This document shows positions 48,742-57,374 of a stretch of 64,000 bases of DNA, one piece after another (position 1 is the stretch's first letter; each line of letters begins with the position of its first letter). The position numbers were made by a program, and so were the translations under genes. Under the pieces are notes generated by a model that had not been told where the DNA came from, ran no database searches, and saw only the letters and a program-made list of their open reading frames with translations. Source of the stretch: Leptolyngbya sp. NIES-3755 (GTDB lineage Bacteria > Cyanobacteriota > Cyanobacteriia > Leptolyngbyales > Leptolyngbyaceae); the NCBI GenBank assembly GCA_001548435.1, contig AP017308.1, positions 2,303,030 to 2,367,029 on the forward strand, read 5' to 3'.

Positions 48742-50228
48742 AATTCCAAATGTTTGCCCACAGGCGCGATCGTATTCGCTGCGATCATGCCACTCGCTGC
48801 CACCGCAGGTAGTCCAATCCCCGGAAAGGTCGAATCTCCACAACATAACAGTCCTGAAATCGGAGTCATCGCACTCGGAAATAATCCATCGGTGGCGCGA
48901 ATGGCGGCTCCATAGGTTCCTCGATATCGACGCAAAAATCGTTCATGCGTGATCGGAGTTCCGACTAGCGAGAGTTCAGTTCTCGATCGAATATCGGGTA
49001 TCACGCGCTCTAACGCTTTCCACATGATCTGCGATCGCTGTTGCTTCAGTTCCTCGTAATTCTCGCCCTGCTCCCAAATCTTGTAGGGTTCATTCCCCGG
49101 TGTATACACATGAATCGCATGTTTTCCCGGTGGTGCAAGCGATGGATCAAGAATGGATGGAATTGAAATAAGCACGACATTCTGAGGCGCAGTGATGCCT
49201 AGATTCCAATCATTCACCACAATATGATGACACGCGATCGAGTCTAATCCCTGTCCATCAATCCCCAAGTGCAAGTGCATAAAACTATCACAGGTCGGTG
49301 TCGCTTGCCGTTCTTGCTCAAATCGTTTTGGGAAAGAATCAACTAGCTTTAGCGTGTCCCAGATGGAAGCATTTGAAACCACATAACGCGATCGCAGTTC
49401 TTCGCCATTTCGCAGTCGAACGCCCACCGCTTTTTGGTTCTCGACTAGAACTTTTTCCACGTGCGCTCTGAATCGAACTTTGCCGCCGTACTTTTCAATC
49501 CCATGAACGAATGCTTGAACGATCGCACCACTTCCACCCTTTGGATAGTCCAATTTCACATTCGGGCGATACCAATCCGCGAACATAAATGCCACCTCAG
49601 CCGCATTCGTACTATCCGCAGGCAGTCCTGAGAGCAAAAAGCACAATAGATCGAGCCAATTCCGAATGAACGGATCAGTGACGACTCGATTCATCACAGG
49701 TGCAAATGCTCCGGTTAATTGAGCAAGCCCGATCGCATTTTGCAGCATCGACGGTAGAAACTGTCCAACGCTTAAAATTGCTCCTAAGTCATACCGCACC
49801 GCAGCCGGAGGAAGCGCGATCGCAGCTTTCGCCAACGGAGTCATGACTTCCTGCAATCGTCGCCATTCTGCAACCGCTGATTCACCGCGCAACTGGTGTA
49901 AGACTTCACAGAATTGGGAAGCTCCGACTTGCGTATCGAACGTGCCTTCTGGCAAACAACAGCCCCAAGTCTCGTAATTCAGCCATTCGATCTCTTCGTC
50001 GATCGCATCTAACACTTGTCGTAAAGGATTCGGAGACGGACTGTATGACATGCCCGAATACAGCGAAGGACCGGAATCGAAAACGTATCCATCGCGTTCA
50101 AAACTGTGAGCGGCTCCACCTGCGATCGCATGACTTTCACAGACCAAAACTTCAAAGCCATACTTTGCCAAAATCGCTGCACAACTCAAGCCCCCGATCC
50201 CGCTTCCGATAACAATCACATCGCTCAT
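48723..50228 (-). CDS. CrtISO/CrtH-like FAD-dependent oxidoreductase
   Basis: 501 residues. The N-terminal FAD motif is DVIVIGSGIGGLSCAAILAKYG near 3-24, followed by ESHAIAGGAAHSFERDGYVFDSGPSLYSG, as in carotenoid isomerases and desaturases. The C-terminal motif LLCCGDSTFPGIGLPAVAASG near 460 completes the FAD site. It resembles CrtH/CRTISO, which isomerises poly-cis lycopene, but the middle region differs enough that a different carotenoid or retinoid-like substrate is possible. It lies 2.7 kb from crtP, but on the other side of the PA14-type gene. It is the only gene on this strand between crtP and the tandem repeat. Confidence 0.8.
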   Translation of the reverse strand: MSDVIVIGSGIGGLSCAAILAKYGFEVLVCESHAIAGGAAHSFERDGYVFDSGPSLYSGMSYSPSPNPLRQVLDAIDEEIEWLNYETWGCCLPEGTFDTQVGASQFCEVLHQLRGESAVAEWRRLQEVMTPLAKAAIALPPAAVRYDLGAILSVGQFLPSMLQNAIGLAQLTGAFAPVMNRVVTDPFIRNWLDLLCFLLSGLPADSTNAAEVAFMFADWYRPNVKLDYPKGGSGAIVQAFVHGIEKYGGKVRFRAHVEKVLVENQKAVGVRLRNGEELRSRYVVSNASIWDTLKLVDSFPKRFEQERQATPTCDSFMHLHLGIDGQGLDSIACHHIVVNDWNLGITAPQNVVLISIPSILDPSLAPPGKHAIHVYTPGNEPYKIWEQGENYEELKQQRSQIMWKALERVIPDIRSRTELSLVGTPITHERFLRRYRGTYGAAIRATDGLFPSAMTPISGLLCCGDSTFPGIGLPAVAASGMIAANTIAPVGKHLELLRSIR

Positions 50229-50259
50229 GGTTCAGAATTTCCATTTTTTGTTTAATGTA

Positions 50260-50418
50260 CCGTGACGAATGCCTGCTCTGTCGTACTCAACTTTTTCCCT
50301 GTCGTAACGAACGCTGGCTCTGTCGGAACGAATGCTTGTCCTGTGGTGACGAATATTTGCTCTGTCGTAACGAACGCTGGCTCTGTCGTAACGAATGCTT
50401 ATCCTGTGGTGACGAACG
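50260..50418 (+). repeat. 21-bp tandem repeat with 63-bp higher-order period
   Basis: Units of 21 bp follow CTGTCGTAACGAAYGCTKGCT: a degenerate unit at 50278-50298, then 50299-50319, 50320-50340, 50341-50361, 50362-50382, 50383-50403 and a partial one to 50418. Units at 50299 and 50362 are identical, so every third unit matches best (63-bp super-period). It occupies the start of the 456-bp gap between the CrtISO-like gene and minD; the rest of the gap to 50684 shows nothing coding. Confidence 0.85.
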
Positions 50419-50684
50419 TTTTGACTTTAGTTGCGATCCTCGATAGGACGCTGATTTAGAAAATGTCACGATCGTTCACCCCTGCCGTAAATCTTTGTAG
50501 ATCAGGACTCGCGAGAATTATTGCTTGCGCTATGCTAGTGGGCGATCGACCCCGAATTTGAAGACTTTTCTTTATCTAATACCAAAATCGTGCTAGATTC
50601 TGAACGCTTCAAATTCCGAATTCTGATATCCTATAGAACCTGTAATTAGGATATTCCGTTCACTTCCAAGGCGGATTTTTATTA

Positions 50685-51488
50685 ATGGCGCGTATCATCG
50701 TAATCACTTCGGGAAAAGGTGGAGTCGGCAAGACCACCACGACCGCTAATCTCGGTATGGCATTGGCAAAACGGCGACGGAAAGTGGCTGTAATTGATGC
50801 TGACTTTGGATTGAGAAATTTAGACTTATTACTAGGACTCGAAAATCGCGTGGTCTATACAGCGGTGGAAGTCCTCGCTGGACAGTGCCGCTTAGAACAG
50901 GCTCTTGTGAAAGATAAGCGATTCCAGAATTTAGTTCTACTGCCTGCTGCCCAAAACCGCACTAAGGAAGCCGTCACTCCGGATCAGATGCGGCAACTGG
51001 TGAATGCGTTATCACGGGTGTATGAGTACATTTTGATCGATTGTCCTGCCGGGATCGAGATGGGATTCCAGAACGCGATCGCGGCTGCACGAGAAGCGAT
51101 TATCGTGACCACTCCGGAGATTGCAGCGGTTCGAGATGGCGATCGGGTGATCGGACTGCTCGAAGCAAACAACATTAAACGGATCAATCTGATTGTGAAT
51201 CGTATCCGACCGAATATGGTGCAGGCAAACGATATGATGTCCGTGGAAGATGTGCAGGAGATCTTAGCGGTGCAACTGCTTGGAGTCGTACCGGATGATG
51301 AGAAAGTGATTGTTTCGACGAATAAAGGCGAACCGCTGGTATTATCAGAAACACCTTCGCAAGCCGCGATCGCATTTGACAACATTGTGCGCCGATTGGA
51401 AGGGGAGCGAGTACCCTTGATGAACTTAGAACCGCCAAAAGAAGGGTTCTTTGCTCGATTGTTTGGTCGATTCTCAGGTAAGAACTAA
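50685..51488 (+). CDS. minD: Septum site-determining ATPase MinD
   Basis: A 267-residue membrane-binding ATPase that recruits MinC and is cleared by MinE. The deviant Walker A motif GKGGVGKTTTTANLGMAL is at residues 9-26, DADFGLRNLDLLLGLE near 39-54, and IDCPAGIE near 119-126. The C-terminal amphipathic helix that inserts in membrane is present (GFFARLFGRFSGKN). First gene of minD-minE-aroE; minE begins 27 bp later. Confidence 0.98.
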   Translation: MARIIVITSGKGGVGKTTTTANLGMALAKRRRKVAVIDADFGLRNLDLLLGLENRVVYTAVEVLAGQCRLEQALVKDKRFQNLVLLPAAQNRTKEAVTPDQMRQLVNALSRVYEYILIDCPAGIEMGFQNAIAAAREAIIVTTPEIAAVRDGDRVIGLLEANNIKRINLIVNRIRPNMVQANDMMSVEDVQEILAVQLLGVVPDDEKVIVSTNKGEPLVLSETPSQAAIAFDNIVRRLEGERVPLMNLEPPKEGFFARLFGRFSGKN

Positions 51489-51515
51489 ATTTTTCCACCG
51501 TTTGCATCTCTGCTC

Positions 51516-51902
51516 ATGATCACTGAACTTCTCGAACGCTTATTTCCTCGTGGTATAGATAATAGCCGCACTGATGTCAAACGTCGGTTGAAGCTGGTTT
51601 TGGCACACGATCGGGCTGATTTACCACCGCACATGGTCGAGGAGTTGCGGAAGGAAATTCTCGATGTGGTGTCACGCTATGTCGAACTTGATGAAGGCAT
51701 GGAGTTTTCATTGGAAAATCATCAGCGATCGACTTCTCTGATTGCCAATTTGCCGATAAAGCGCATTCGGACAATGCCAGATTCAACCCCGGCGGATGAT
51801 GCGATTCAGCTTGATCTCACGCTGACAGAAGCCGTTTTAACCGAAGATCCGCCTACTAAAACTGAACCTGCTAAGCCTGCTCCTCCCAAGCTCAAAGAAT
51901 GA
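51516..51902 (+). CDS. minE: Cell division topological specificity factor MinE
   Basis: A 128-residue protein. The N-terminal [13 protein letters not shown] is the membrane-targeting part, followed by [28 protein letters not shown], the MinD-stimulating and beta-strand region. The C-terminus has an extra 30 residues rich in Thr, Asp, Pro and Lys (ending KPAPPKLKE), longer than Escherichia MinE. The aroE ATG overlaps the stop (ATGA at 51899-51902), indicating translational coupling. Confidence 0.95.
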   Translation: MITELLERLFPRGIDNSRTDVKRRLKLVLAHDRADLPPHMVEELRKEILDVVSRYVELDEGMEFSLENHQRSTSLIANLPIKRIRTMPDSTPADDAIQLDLTLTEAVLTEDPPTKTEPAKPAPPKLKE

Positions 51903-52750
51903 ACCGAATCACGGGTAAGACAAAGCTACTGGGTGTGATTGGTGATCCGATCGAACATTCACTCTCTCCGATCATGCACAACGCGGCGATCGAGCAGATG
52001 AAGATCGATTTCGCGTATGTTCCCTTTCACATTCGATCCGATGATCTCCGAACTGCGATCGCTGGCTTCGAGGCGATTGATCTAGAGGGCTTCAGCGTCA
52101 CGATTCCGCATAAACAATCGATCATGCCGCTATTAACTGAGATTACCGATGTAGCGAAAGCGATCGGGGCGGTAAATACGGTTTGGAAAAGCGATCGCGG
52201 TTGGTGTGGGACGAATACCGATATTGTTGGCTTTATTGCACCGTTAAAAGAACGAGAATGGAAATCCTCGATCGCGCTGATCCTTGGAAATGGTGGAGCC
52301 GCCAGAGCCGTTGTGGCTGGATGCGATCAACTCGGATTTTCAGAAATTCACGTGGTCGGACGGAATGCTGAGAAGCTTCAGGAATTTGCTCAATCTTGGA
52401 GCTTAGATTCGCTCTCGGTTCATTCCTGGGAAGAACTCTCTAAACTTCTGCCTAGTGCGGATTTGATTGTGAATACGACTCCGATCGGCATGTCACCGCA
52501 CTCGGATCAATCGCCTTTGACCGAAGAACAGGCGGATCTGATGCAATCGGGTACGATCGCGTATGACTTAATCTATGTCCCAAATCCAACCAAGTTTTTA
52601 CAACAGGCACAACAAAGGAGTGCTGAAGCGATCGACGGTTTAGAAATGCTCGTTCAACAAGGTGCAGCCGCCTTAAAGATTTGGACACAGCAGAGCGTTC
52701 CCGATGATGTCATGCGTCGATCTCTGCGAGTTCATCTTGGCTTTGAGTAG
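51899..52750 (+). CDS. aroE: Shikimate dehydrogenase
   Basis: A 283-residue NADPH-dependent enzyme that reduces 3-dehydroshikimate in aromatic amino acid synthesis. Visible family residues: [16 protein letters not shown] near 17-32 (shikimate binding), [16 protein letters not shown] with catalytic Lys, NTDIVGF with catalytic Asp, and the NADP motif [10 protein letters not shown] near 129-138. The 4-base overlap with minE is notable, since division and aromatic synthesis have no known link. Confidence 0.96.
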   Translation: MNRITGKTKLLGVIGDPIEHSLSPIMHNAAIEQMKIDFAYVPFHIRSDDLRTAIAGFEAIDLEGFSVTIPHKQSIMPLLTEITDVAKAIGAVNTVWKSDRGWCGTNTDIVGFIAPLKEREWKSSIALILGNGGAARAVVAGCDQLGFSEIHVVGRNAEKLQEFAQSWSLDSLSVHSWEELSKLLPSADLIVNTTPIGMSPHSDQSPLTEEQADLMQSGTIAYDLIYVPNPTKFLQQAQQRSAEAIDGLEMLVQQGAAALKIWTQQSVPDDVMRRSLRVHLGFE

Positions 52751-52848
52751 AATTCGGATTTGATTTAACGAAGTTAATTTCTGCATCAAAATCATAGTTC
52801 GTGATACCAAACTTGATAGCGTGAGAGTATCCTTTTCTGGAGTTCGCA

Positions 52849-54135
52849 ATGTCTTCTCTCCTATCGGATGCCTCCCAACGATTACAGCAAGCTCTGAAAT
52901 ACACCACACTCTCAGAGGATGCGATCGAGTCTCTGAAATACGCAAAAGCTTCCTTATCGGTTGCCATTCCAGTGCGAATGGATGATGGTTCGCTCAAAGT
53001 ATTCCAAGGCTACCGAGTTCGCTACGACGATTCACGTGGAGCAGGCAAAGGAGGAGTCAGATATCATCCGAATGTCACCTTGGACGAAGTGCAATCGTTA
53101 GCATTTTGGATGACCTTTAAGTGTGCAGCGTTGAGCTTACCGTTTGGAGGAGCGAAGGGCGGAATTGCAGTCAATCCGAAGATCCTATCGCGGCTAGAAC
53201 TAGAGCGATTGAGTCGGGGATACATCGATGCGATCGCAGATTTTATCGGACCGGATACGGACATTCTTGCACCGGATGTTTACACGAATGCGATGGTGAT
53301 GGGCTGGATGATGGATCAATACAGCATCATTCGACGGCAGAACACACCGGGAGTCGTGACTGGAAAGCCGATCGCAATGGGTGGAAGTTTAGGACGAGAT
53401 ACCGCCACCGCAATGGGAGCATTGTTTGTCATTGAGGCAATGTTACCCAAGTTTGAAATGAAGCCGCAAAATACCACGATTGCAGTGCAGGGATTTGGTA
53501 ATGCGGGAGCGACGATCGCAGAATTACTTCATCAAGCTGGCTACAAAATCGTGGCGGTGAGCGATTCTAAAGGAGCCATTTATTCCAAAACTGGATTAGA
53601 TATTCCAAGCATTCGACAGCATAAGAATTCGACTCGTGAAATTCAAGCAGTGTACTGTGAAGGGAGCGTTTGTAATATTGCAGATCACGATCGGATTACC
53701 AACGAAGAACTATTAGAACTTGAGGTTGATATTCTACTTCCTGCTGCATTAGAGAATCAGATTACAGAGGTGAATGCACACAACATCAAAGCAAAGCTAA
53801 TCTTTGAGCTTGCGAATGGTCCGATTACCTCTAGTGCAGATGCAATTTTAGAGAACAAAGGCATCTATGTTTTTCCAGATATTCTGGTGAATGCGGGTGG
53901 CGTAACGGTGAGCTACTTTGAATGGGTGCAGAACCGGAATGGATTGTATTGGACATTGGGCGAAGTCAATCAATCGCTCCGACGAAAGATGGTTGAAGAA
54001 GCAGAGCGAATTTGGTCGATCGCACAAGAGATGTCGATTTCAATCCGAACGGCGGCGTATGTTCATGCCTTGAGACGATTGGGAGAAGCGATCGATGCGA
54101 AAGGAACTCGCAACTATTACACAAGCCGAACCTAG
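52849..54135 (+). CDS. gdhA: Glutamate dehydrogenase (Glu/Leu/Phe/Val dehydrogenase family)
   Basis: A 428-residue hexameric-type enzyme interconverting glutamate and 2-oxoglutarate with ammonium. Substrate-site residues are seen in GGVRYHPNVTLDEVQSLAFWMTFKCA and the catalytic Lys in PFGGAKGGI near 98; DILAPDVYTN and GKPIAMGGSLGRDTATAMG follow. The nucleotide-binding motif is VQGFGNAGATIAELL near 205. NGPITSSAD and LVNAGGVTVSYFEW are near the C-terminal part. It resembles cyanobacterial and Gram-positive RocG-type enzymes. NAD versus NADP preference is uncertain. Starts at ATG 52849 with GGAG 6-10 bases upstream. Confidence 0.96.
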   Translation: MSSLLSDASQRLQQALKYTTLSEDAIESLKYAKASLSVAIPVRMDDGSLKVFQGYRVRYDDSRGAGKGGVRYHPNVTLDEVQSLAFWMTFKCAALSLPFGGAKGGIAVNPKILSRLELERLSRGYIDAIADFIGPDTDILAPDVYTNAMVMGWMMDQYSIIRRQNTPGVVTGKPIAMGGSLGRDTATAMGALFVIEAMLPKFEMKPQNTTIAVQGFGNAGATIAELLHQAGYKIVAVSDSKGAIYSKTGLDIPSIRQHKNSTREIQAVYCEGSVCNIADHDRITNEELLELEVDILLPAALENQITEVNAHNIKAKLIFELANGPITSSADAILENKGIYVFPDILVNAGGVTVSYFEWVQNRNGLYWTLGEVNQSLRRKMVEEAERIWSIAQEMSISIRTAAYVHALRRLGEAIDAKGTRNYYTSRT

Positions 54136-54139
54136 CCAA

Positions 54140-55168
54140 TTAAGCTTTCGCGCCGCGCTTCCATTCACTGAACCCTTTACCTAAAATGACGAAGAGCACT
54201 AATAAACCTTGAATGACTCCAGCTAATGAAGATTCAAGATTGAGATCTAACGGCAATCTGAGGCTACCGATATTGAGAACACTGAAGAAAAACGCGATCG
54301 GTAAAAGCAACCAAGCATTCATTCCAGCAAGCAATGTCACCAACAGCGCGAGAAAGCCTAAACCGCTGGAAATGTTCGGAATCAATCGGTGGAAAACTGC
54401 GACGACTTGAATCGCGCCTGCTATTCCTGCAAACGCGCCACAAATCGCGAATGAGCTTAGAAGCTGACGAACTGACGGAATTCCTAACACGTATGAAGCT
54501 CGGAGATTTTGCCCGACTGCTCGGAGTTTCAGACCAAAATGAGTCCTGCCGAGAACGACGATCGTAATCACGAGTGAAATCAATGCAAGTAAAACCGCGA
54601 TCGGGCTTGCATCGGTATTTCCAAAGGTCGGCAACCAAAGCGATTCTGGAAACTGTTCAGTCCCGCTCATCGATGCTACACCCGGACGCTTCCAAGGTCC
54701 AAACACTAAATACAATGCCAAACCGTCTGCAAGGAAGTTCAGACCTAATCCTGCAAAGATTTCATTGATTCGACCATAGATATTGAGCACACCCGCAAAC
54801 AATCCCCAAAACATTCCCCCCACGCCACCTGCCAGAATTGCTAGAAACAGCGCAATCGCGGGTGGTAAGTTATCTTGTGTCAATCGCAGCATGAAAGTCG
54901 TTGCAATGCCACCAAAGGCGATTTGTCCTTCGATTCCTAAGTTGTACAGTCCAGCAGTGAACGTGAACAATAAACCGCAAGAGCAAATTAACAAGGGAGC
55001 TAAGGTTGCAATGACACGGGCGAACTGTCCGGGTGTACCAAATGCACCTGCAATCATTTCGGTGAGAACTTCGATCGGGGATGCGCCTGCAAATAGAATA
55101 ATGATCATCGTGAGGATCAGAGCTAAAGCGATCGAGCCGATTTGATACGTTAGTGTGCGATTGAGCAT
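54140..55168 (-). CDS. BMP-family nucleoside ABC transporter, permease subunit
   Basis: 342 residues from the ATG at 55168 (MLNRTLTYQIG); the longer frame to 55213 overlaps the opposing gene. About nine hydrophobic helices, with the family signature GLYNLGIEGQIAFGG near 90 and AICGAFAGIAGAIQV near 250, as in YufP/NupP-type permeases. The transporter family normally has two different permease genes; only one is present here. It is separated from the ATPase and binding-protein genes by an opposing gene. The predicted substrates are nucleosides or purines (family inference). Confidence 0.9.
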   Translation of the reverse strand: MLNRTLTYQIGSIALALILTMIIILFAGASPIEVLTEMIAGAFGTPGQFARVIATLAPLLICSCGLLFTFTAGLYNLGIEGQIAFGGIATTFMLRLTQDNLPPAIALFLAILAGGVGGMFWGLFAGVLNIYGRINEIFAGLGLNFLADGLALYLVFGPWKRPGVASMSGTEQFPESLWLPTFGNTDASPIAVLLALISLVITIVVLGRTHFGLKLRAVGQNLRASYVLGIPSVRQLLSSFAICGAFAGIAGAIQVVAVFHRLIPNISSGLGFLALLVTLLAGMNAWLLLPIAFFFSVLNIGSLRLPLDLNLESSLAGVIQGLLVLFVILGKGFSEWKRGAKA

Positions 55169-55191
55169 TGATTTGAAGTTGAGGTAACAGT

Positions 55192-55818
55192 GTGGTTCAG
55201 TCAAAGCCTGCAAAGTCGATTAAATTGGCAGATTTGAGAGTGCAATTTGGATTGCAGCGGACAGAAGTGGACGGATTCTTTCTGGAATGGTTGGAAGGAT
55301 TGTCAGAGCTATCAGAATTTGAGAGACAGCGATTGGATCAAGTGCGACGACAGTATCTTTATTTGCTGGAATATCCAGTGTTAGAAGGGATTGTCAAAAT
55401 GGTTGTATTGTCTCCATTGCTAGAGTTAGCAGGATTTTATCAAGAGCCATTTCGGGTTGAGGGAGAAACCAGCGTTCAAGTGAGCGCGATCGATGAAGAT
55501 GAAATCATTCAAGGCAATATTGATGTTTTAATTGTTCAGAATCAGTTTTGGATCACGGTGGTTGAAGCAAAAAATTCGGAACTTTCCCTCACTAAAGCTT
55601 TACCGCAAGCACTCGCCTATATGTTGGCAAATCCAATGAAAGATCAGCCAGGATTTGGAGTGGTGATGAATGGGAGTGAGTTTCAGTTTTTGAAGTTAGT
55701 TCATCAGCCGTCACCTCAATATGCTTTATCTGATGTGTTTTCCCTCCTGAATCGTGGAAATGATTTGTATTCGGTGCTGAGCATTTTTAAGAGGCTTGGA
55801 TCTCTGGTGCAGCACTGA
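55192..55818 (+). CDS. HSDR_N-like PD-(D/E)XK nuclease-fold protein
   Basis: 208 residues from GTG 55192, with GAGG about 8 bases upstream. The nuclease core pattern is D111 in QGNIDVLIV, then E125 and K127 in ITVVEAKNSE, and a QxxxY helix (Q139 to Y143 in PQALAY). This matches the N-terminal domain of type I restriction subunit R, found as free-standing small proteins in many cyanobacteria, with unknown function. It has no helicase domain. It runs opposite to the flanking ABC genes and its 3' end overlaps the ATPase gene by 32 bases, so it probably entered the operon secondarily. Confidence 0.8.
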   Translation: MVQSKPAKSIKLADLRVQFGLQRTEVDGFFLEWLEGLSELSEFERQRLDQVRRQYLYLLEYPVLEGIVKMVVLSPLLELAGFYQEPFRVEGETSVQVSAIDEDEIIQGNIDVLIVQNQFWITVVEAKNSELSLTKALPQALAYMLANPMKDQPGFGVVMNGSEFQFLKLVHQPSPQYALSDVFSLLNRGNDLYSVLSIFKRLGSLVQH

Positions 55819-57319
55819 TTGATTCTGTTTCGGTCAAGCGTCCTCCGATCATTTGTCCGAGCTTTTCGACGGTGAGTTTTGAGGTTTCGATCGGGGAAGA
55901 AACTTGACCGCCGCTAAAGACTAAAACTCGATCGCTGTATTGCATAATTTCATCCAAGTCCGATGACATAAACAAAATTGTTGTTCCGGTCTGACATCGG
56001 GCAATTAATTGTTGCCAAACCCATAAGGTGGATTCGATGTCTAAGCCGCGTGTGGGATGTTCCATTAACAATAGATTTAAAGGCACAGGTAACAGTGCGA
56101 GTTGAGTTCGTTGCTGGTTTCCACCTGATAGACGCTCAACCTGGGAAGTAGGTTTGCCTCGAATGTTGAAAGTCGCGATCGCTTCAATTGCTTTTTGATG
56201 ACTTCCTTTCCAGTCGATCATGAGCTTCTGTGATGGATTTCTCAAAATCACATGCTCGTGTATCGATAGTCCTCGAATTAAGCCATCTTTTAATCGATCG
56301 GCGGGAGAGTAGCCAATTCCAGATTTGAGATAGTCCGAATAAGGCTTTTGAGTCATATCGGAATCATCGATCGTGACTCTCCCCGATGCAGGTTTGATCA
56401 ATCCAGCACAAAGGAGTAACAAGAGTTGCTGTCCACTTCCTTCAAGTCCTGCAAGCCCGATTACTTCGCCTTTGTAAGCAGTGAAGCTGCCCATATTTAG
56501 AGTTAAGCGATCGTCTTTTACAACAACATTGTTCAACTCCAACATGGGTTCAGTTTGTCGAGTGACAGGTTTCATCGGTGGAGCGAGTTCTTTGCCGAAG
56601 ATTAGATCAATTAGAACCGAGTCAGGGCAAGGAATTTTAACATTGCCGACGACTTTGCCGGAACGCATGACTGTGACTCGATCGCACAATTCCTCGACAT
56701 CTTCCAACTTATGCGACACAAAGATCACAGATTTACCTTCGGAAGCCAGTTGTCTTGCAGCATTGAACAATGCAGTTTTTTGATCTGCTGAAATTCCAGT
56801 CGTTGGCTCATCGAGAATTAGAGTTTTAACGCCCAAAGAAAGTAAGCGAATGATTTCAAGCTGTTGACGCTCTCCGACTGTGAGATCAGAAACGCGATCG
56901 TTGGGATTGAGCGAGAAGTTAAACGATTCAGTCAAGCGGAGAAATTCTCGACGAGCGCGATCAGGATTCACGAACTTCAAACCAGAGAAAATACCTTTGG
57001 AAAGCACTTCACCTCGACCCACCATGAAATTGTCTAAGACCGTTAACGGTGGGAAATCGAGCGGATCTTGGTGCAACATTCCAACCCCCGATCGAATCGC
57101 ATCGGCTGGAGTTCTGACATTTGCAGGCTTGCCATCGAAGAGAACTTGACCCGAATCGCGACTGATGAAGCCACTGAGAACTTTCACGATCGTGCTTTTA
57201 CCCGCACCATTTTCGCCTAATAATCCGTGAATGCTACCTGCTTCGACAGTCATCGAAACATCATCATTCGCAAGTACTGTTCCAAAGCGTTTTGTAATCT
57301 GTTGAAGTTCGATTCGCAT
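55787..57319 (-). CDS. BMP-family nucleoside ABC transporter, ATP-binding protein (two ABC domains)
   Basis: 510 residues from the ATG at 57319 (MRIELQQITKRFGTV); the frame from 57352 adds 11 residues upstream of the natural start. The first ABC domain has Walker A GLLGENGAGKSTIVK near 34, signature LTVGERQQLEII near 139 and Walker B LILDEPTTGI near 159. The second half lacks a classic Walker A and shows GLAGLEGSGQQLLL near 293 and a signature-like SGGNQQRTQLALLPV, as usual for sugar/nucleoside ABC ATPases. Upstream of it on the same strand is the binding protein (56 bp gap). Confidence 0.93.
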   Translation of the reverse strand: MRIELQQITKRFGTVLANDDVSMTVEAGSIHGLLGENGAGKSTIVKVLSGFISRDSGQVLFDGKPANVRTPADAIRSGVGMLHQDPLDFPPLTVLDNFMVGRGEVLSKGIFSGLKFVNPDRARREFLRLTESFNFSLNPNDRVSDLTVGERQQLEIIRLLSLGVKTLILDEPTTGISADQKTALFNAARQLASEGKSVIFVSHKLEDVEELCDRVTVMRSGKVVGNVKIPCPDSVLIDLIFGKELAPPMKPVTRQTEPMLELNNVVVKDDRLTLNMGSFTAYKGEVIGLAGLEGSGQQLLLLLCAGLIKPASGRVTIDDSDMTQKPYSDYLKSGIGYSPADRLKDGLIRGLSIHEHVILRNPSQKLMIDWKGSHQKAIEAIATFNIRGKPTSQVERLSGGNQQRTQLALLPVPLNLLLMEHPTRGLDIESTLWVWQQLIARCQTGTTILFMSSDLDEIMQYSDRVLVFSGGQVSSPIETSKLTVEKLGQMIGGRLTETESISAAPEIQAS

Positions 57320-57374
57320 AGTTTCACACAGCAGTAAAAATGTGGTTCGCATCGACTACGAACCACGACTCATC

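Noticed and set aside
50255-50469. Small frames across the 21-bp tandem repeat on both strands
   Set aside because: A 21-bp period keeps several frames open without coding. Residue patterns are pure repeat.
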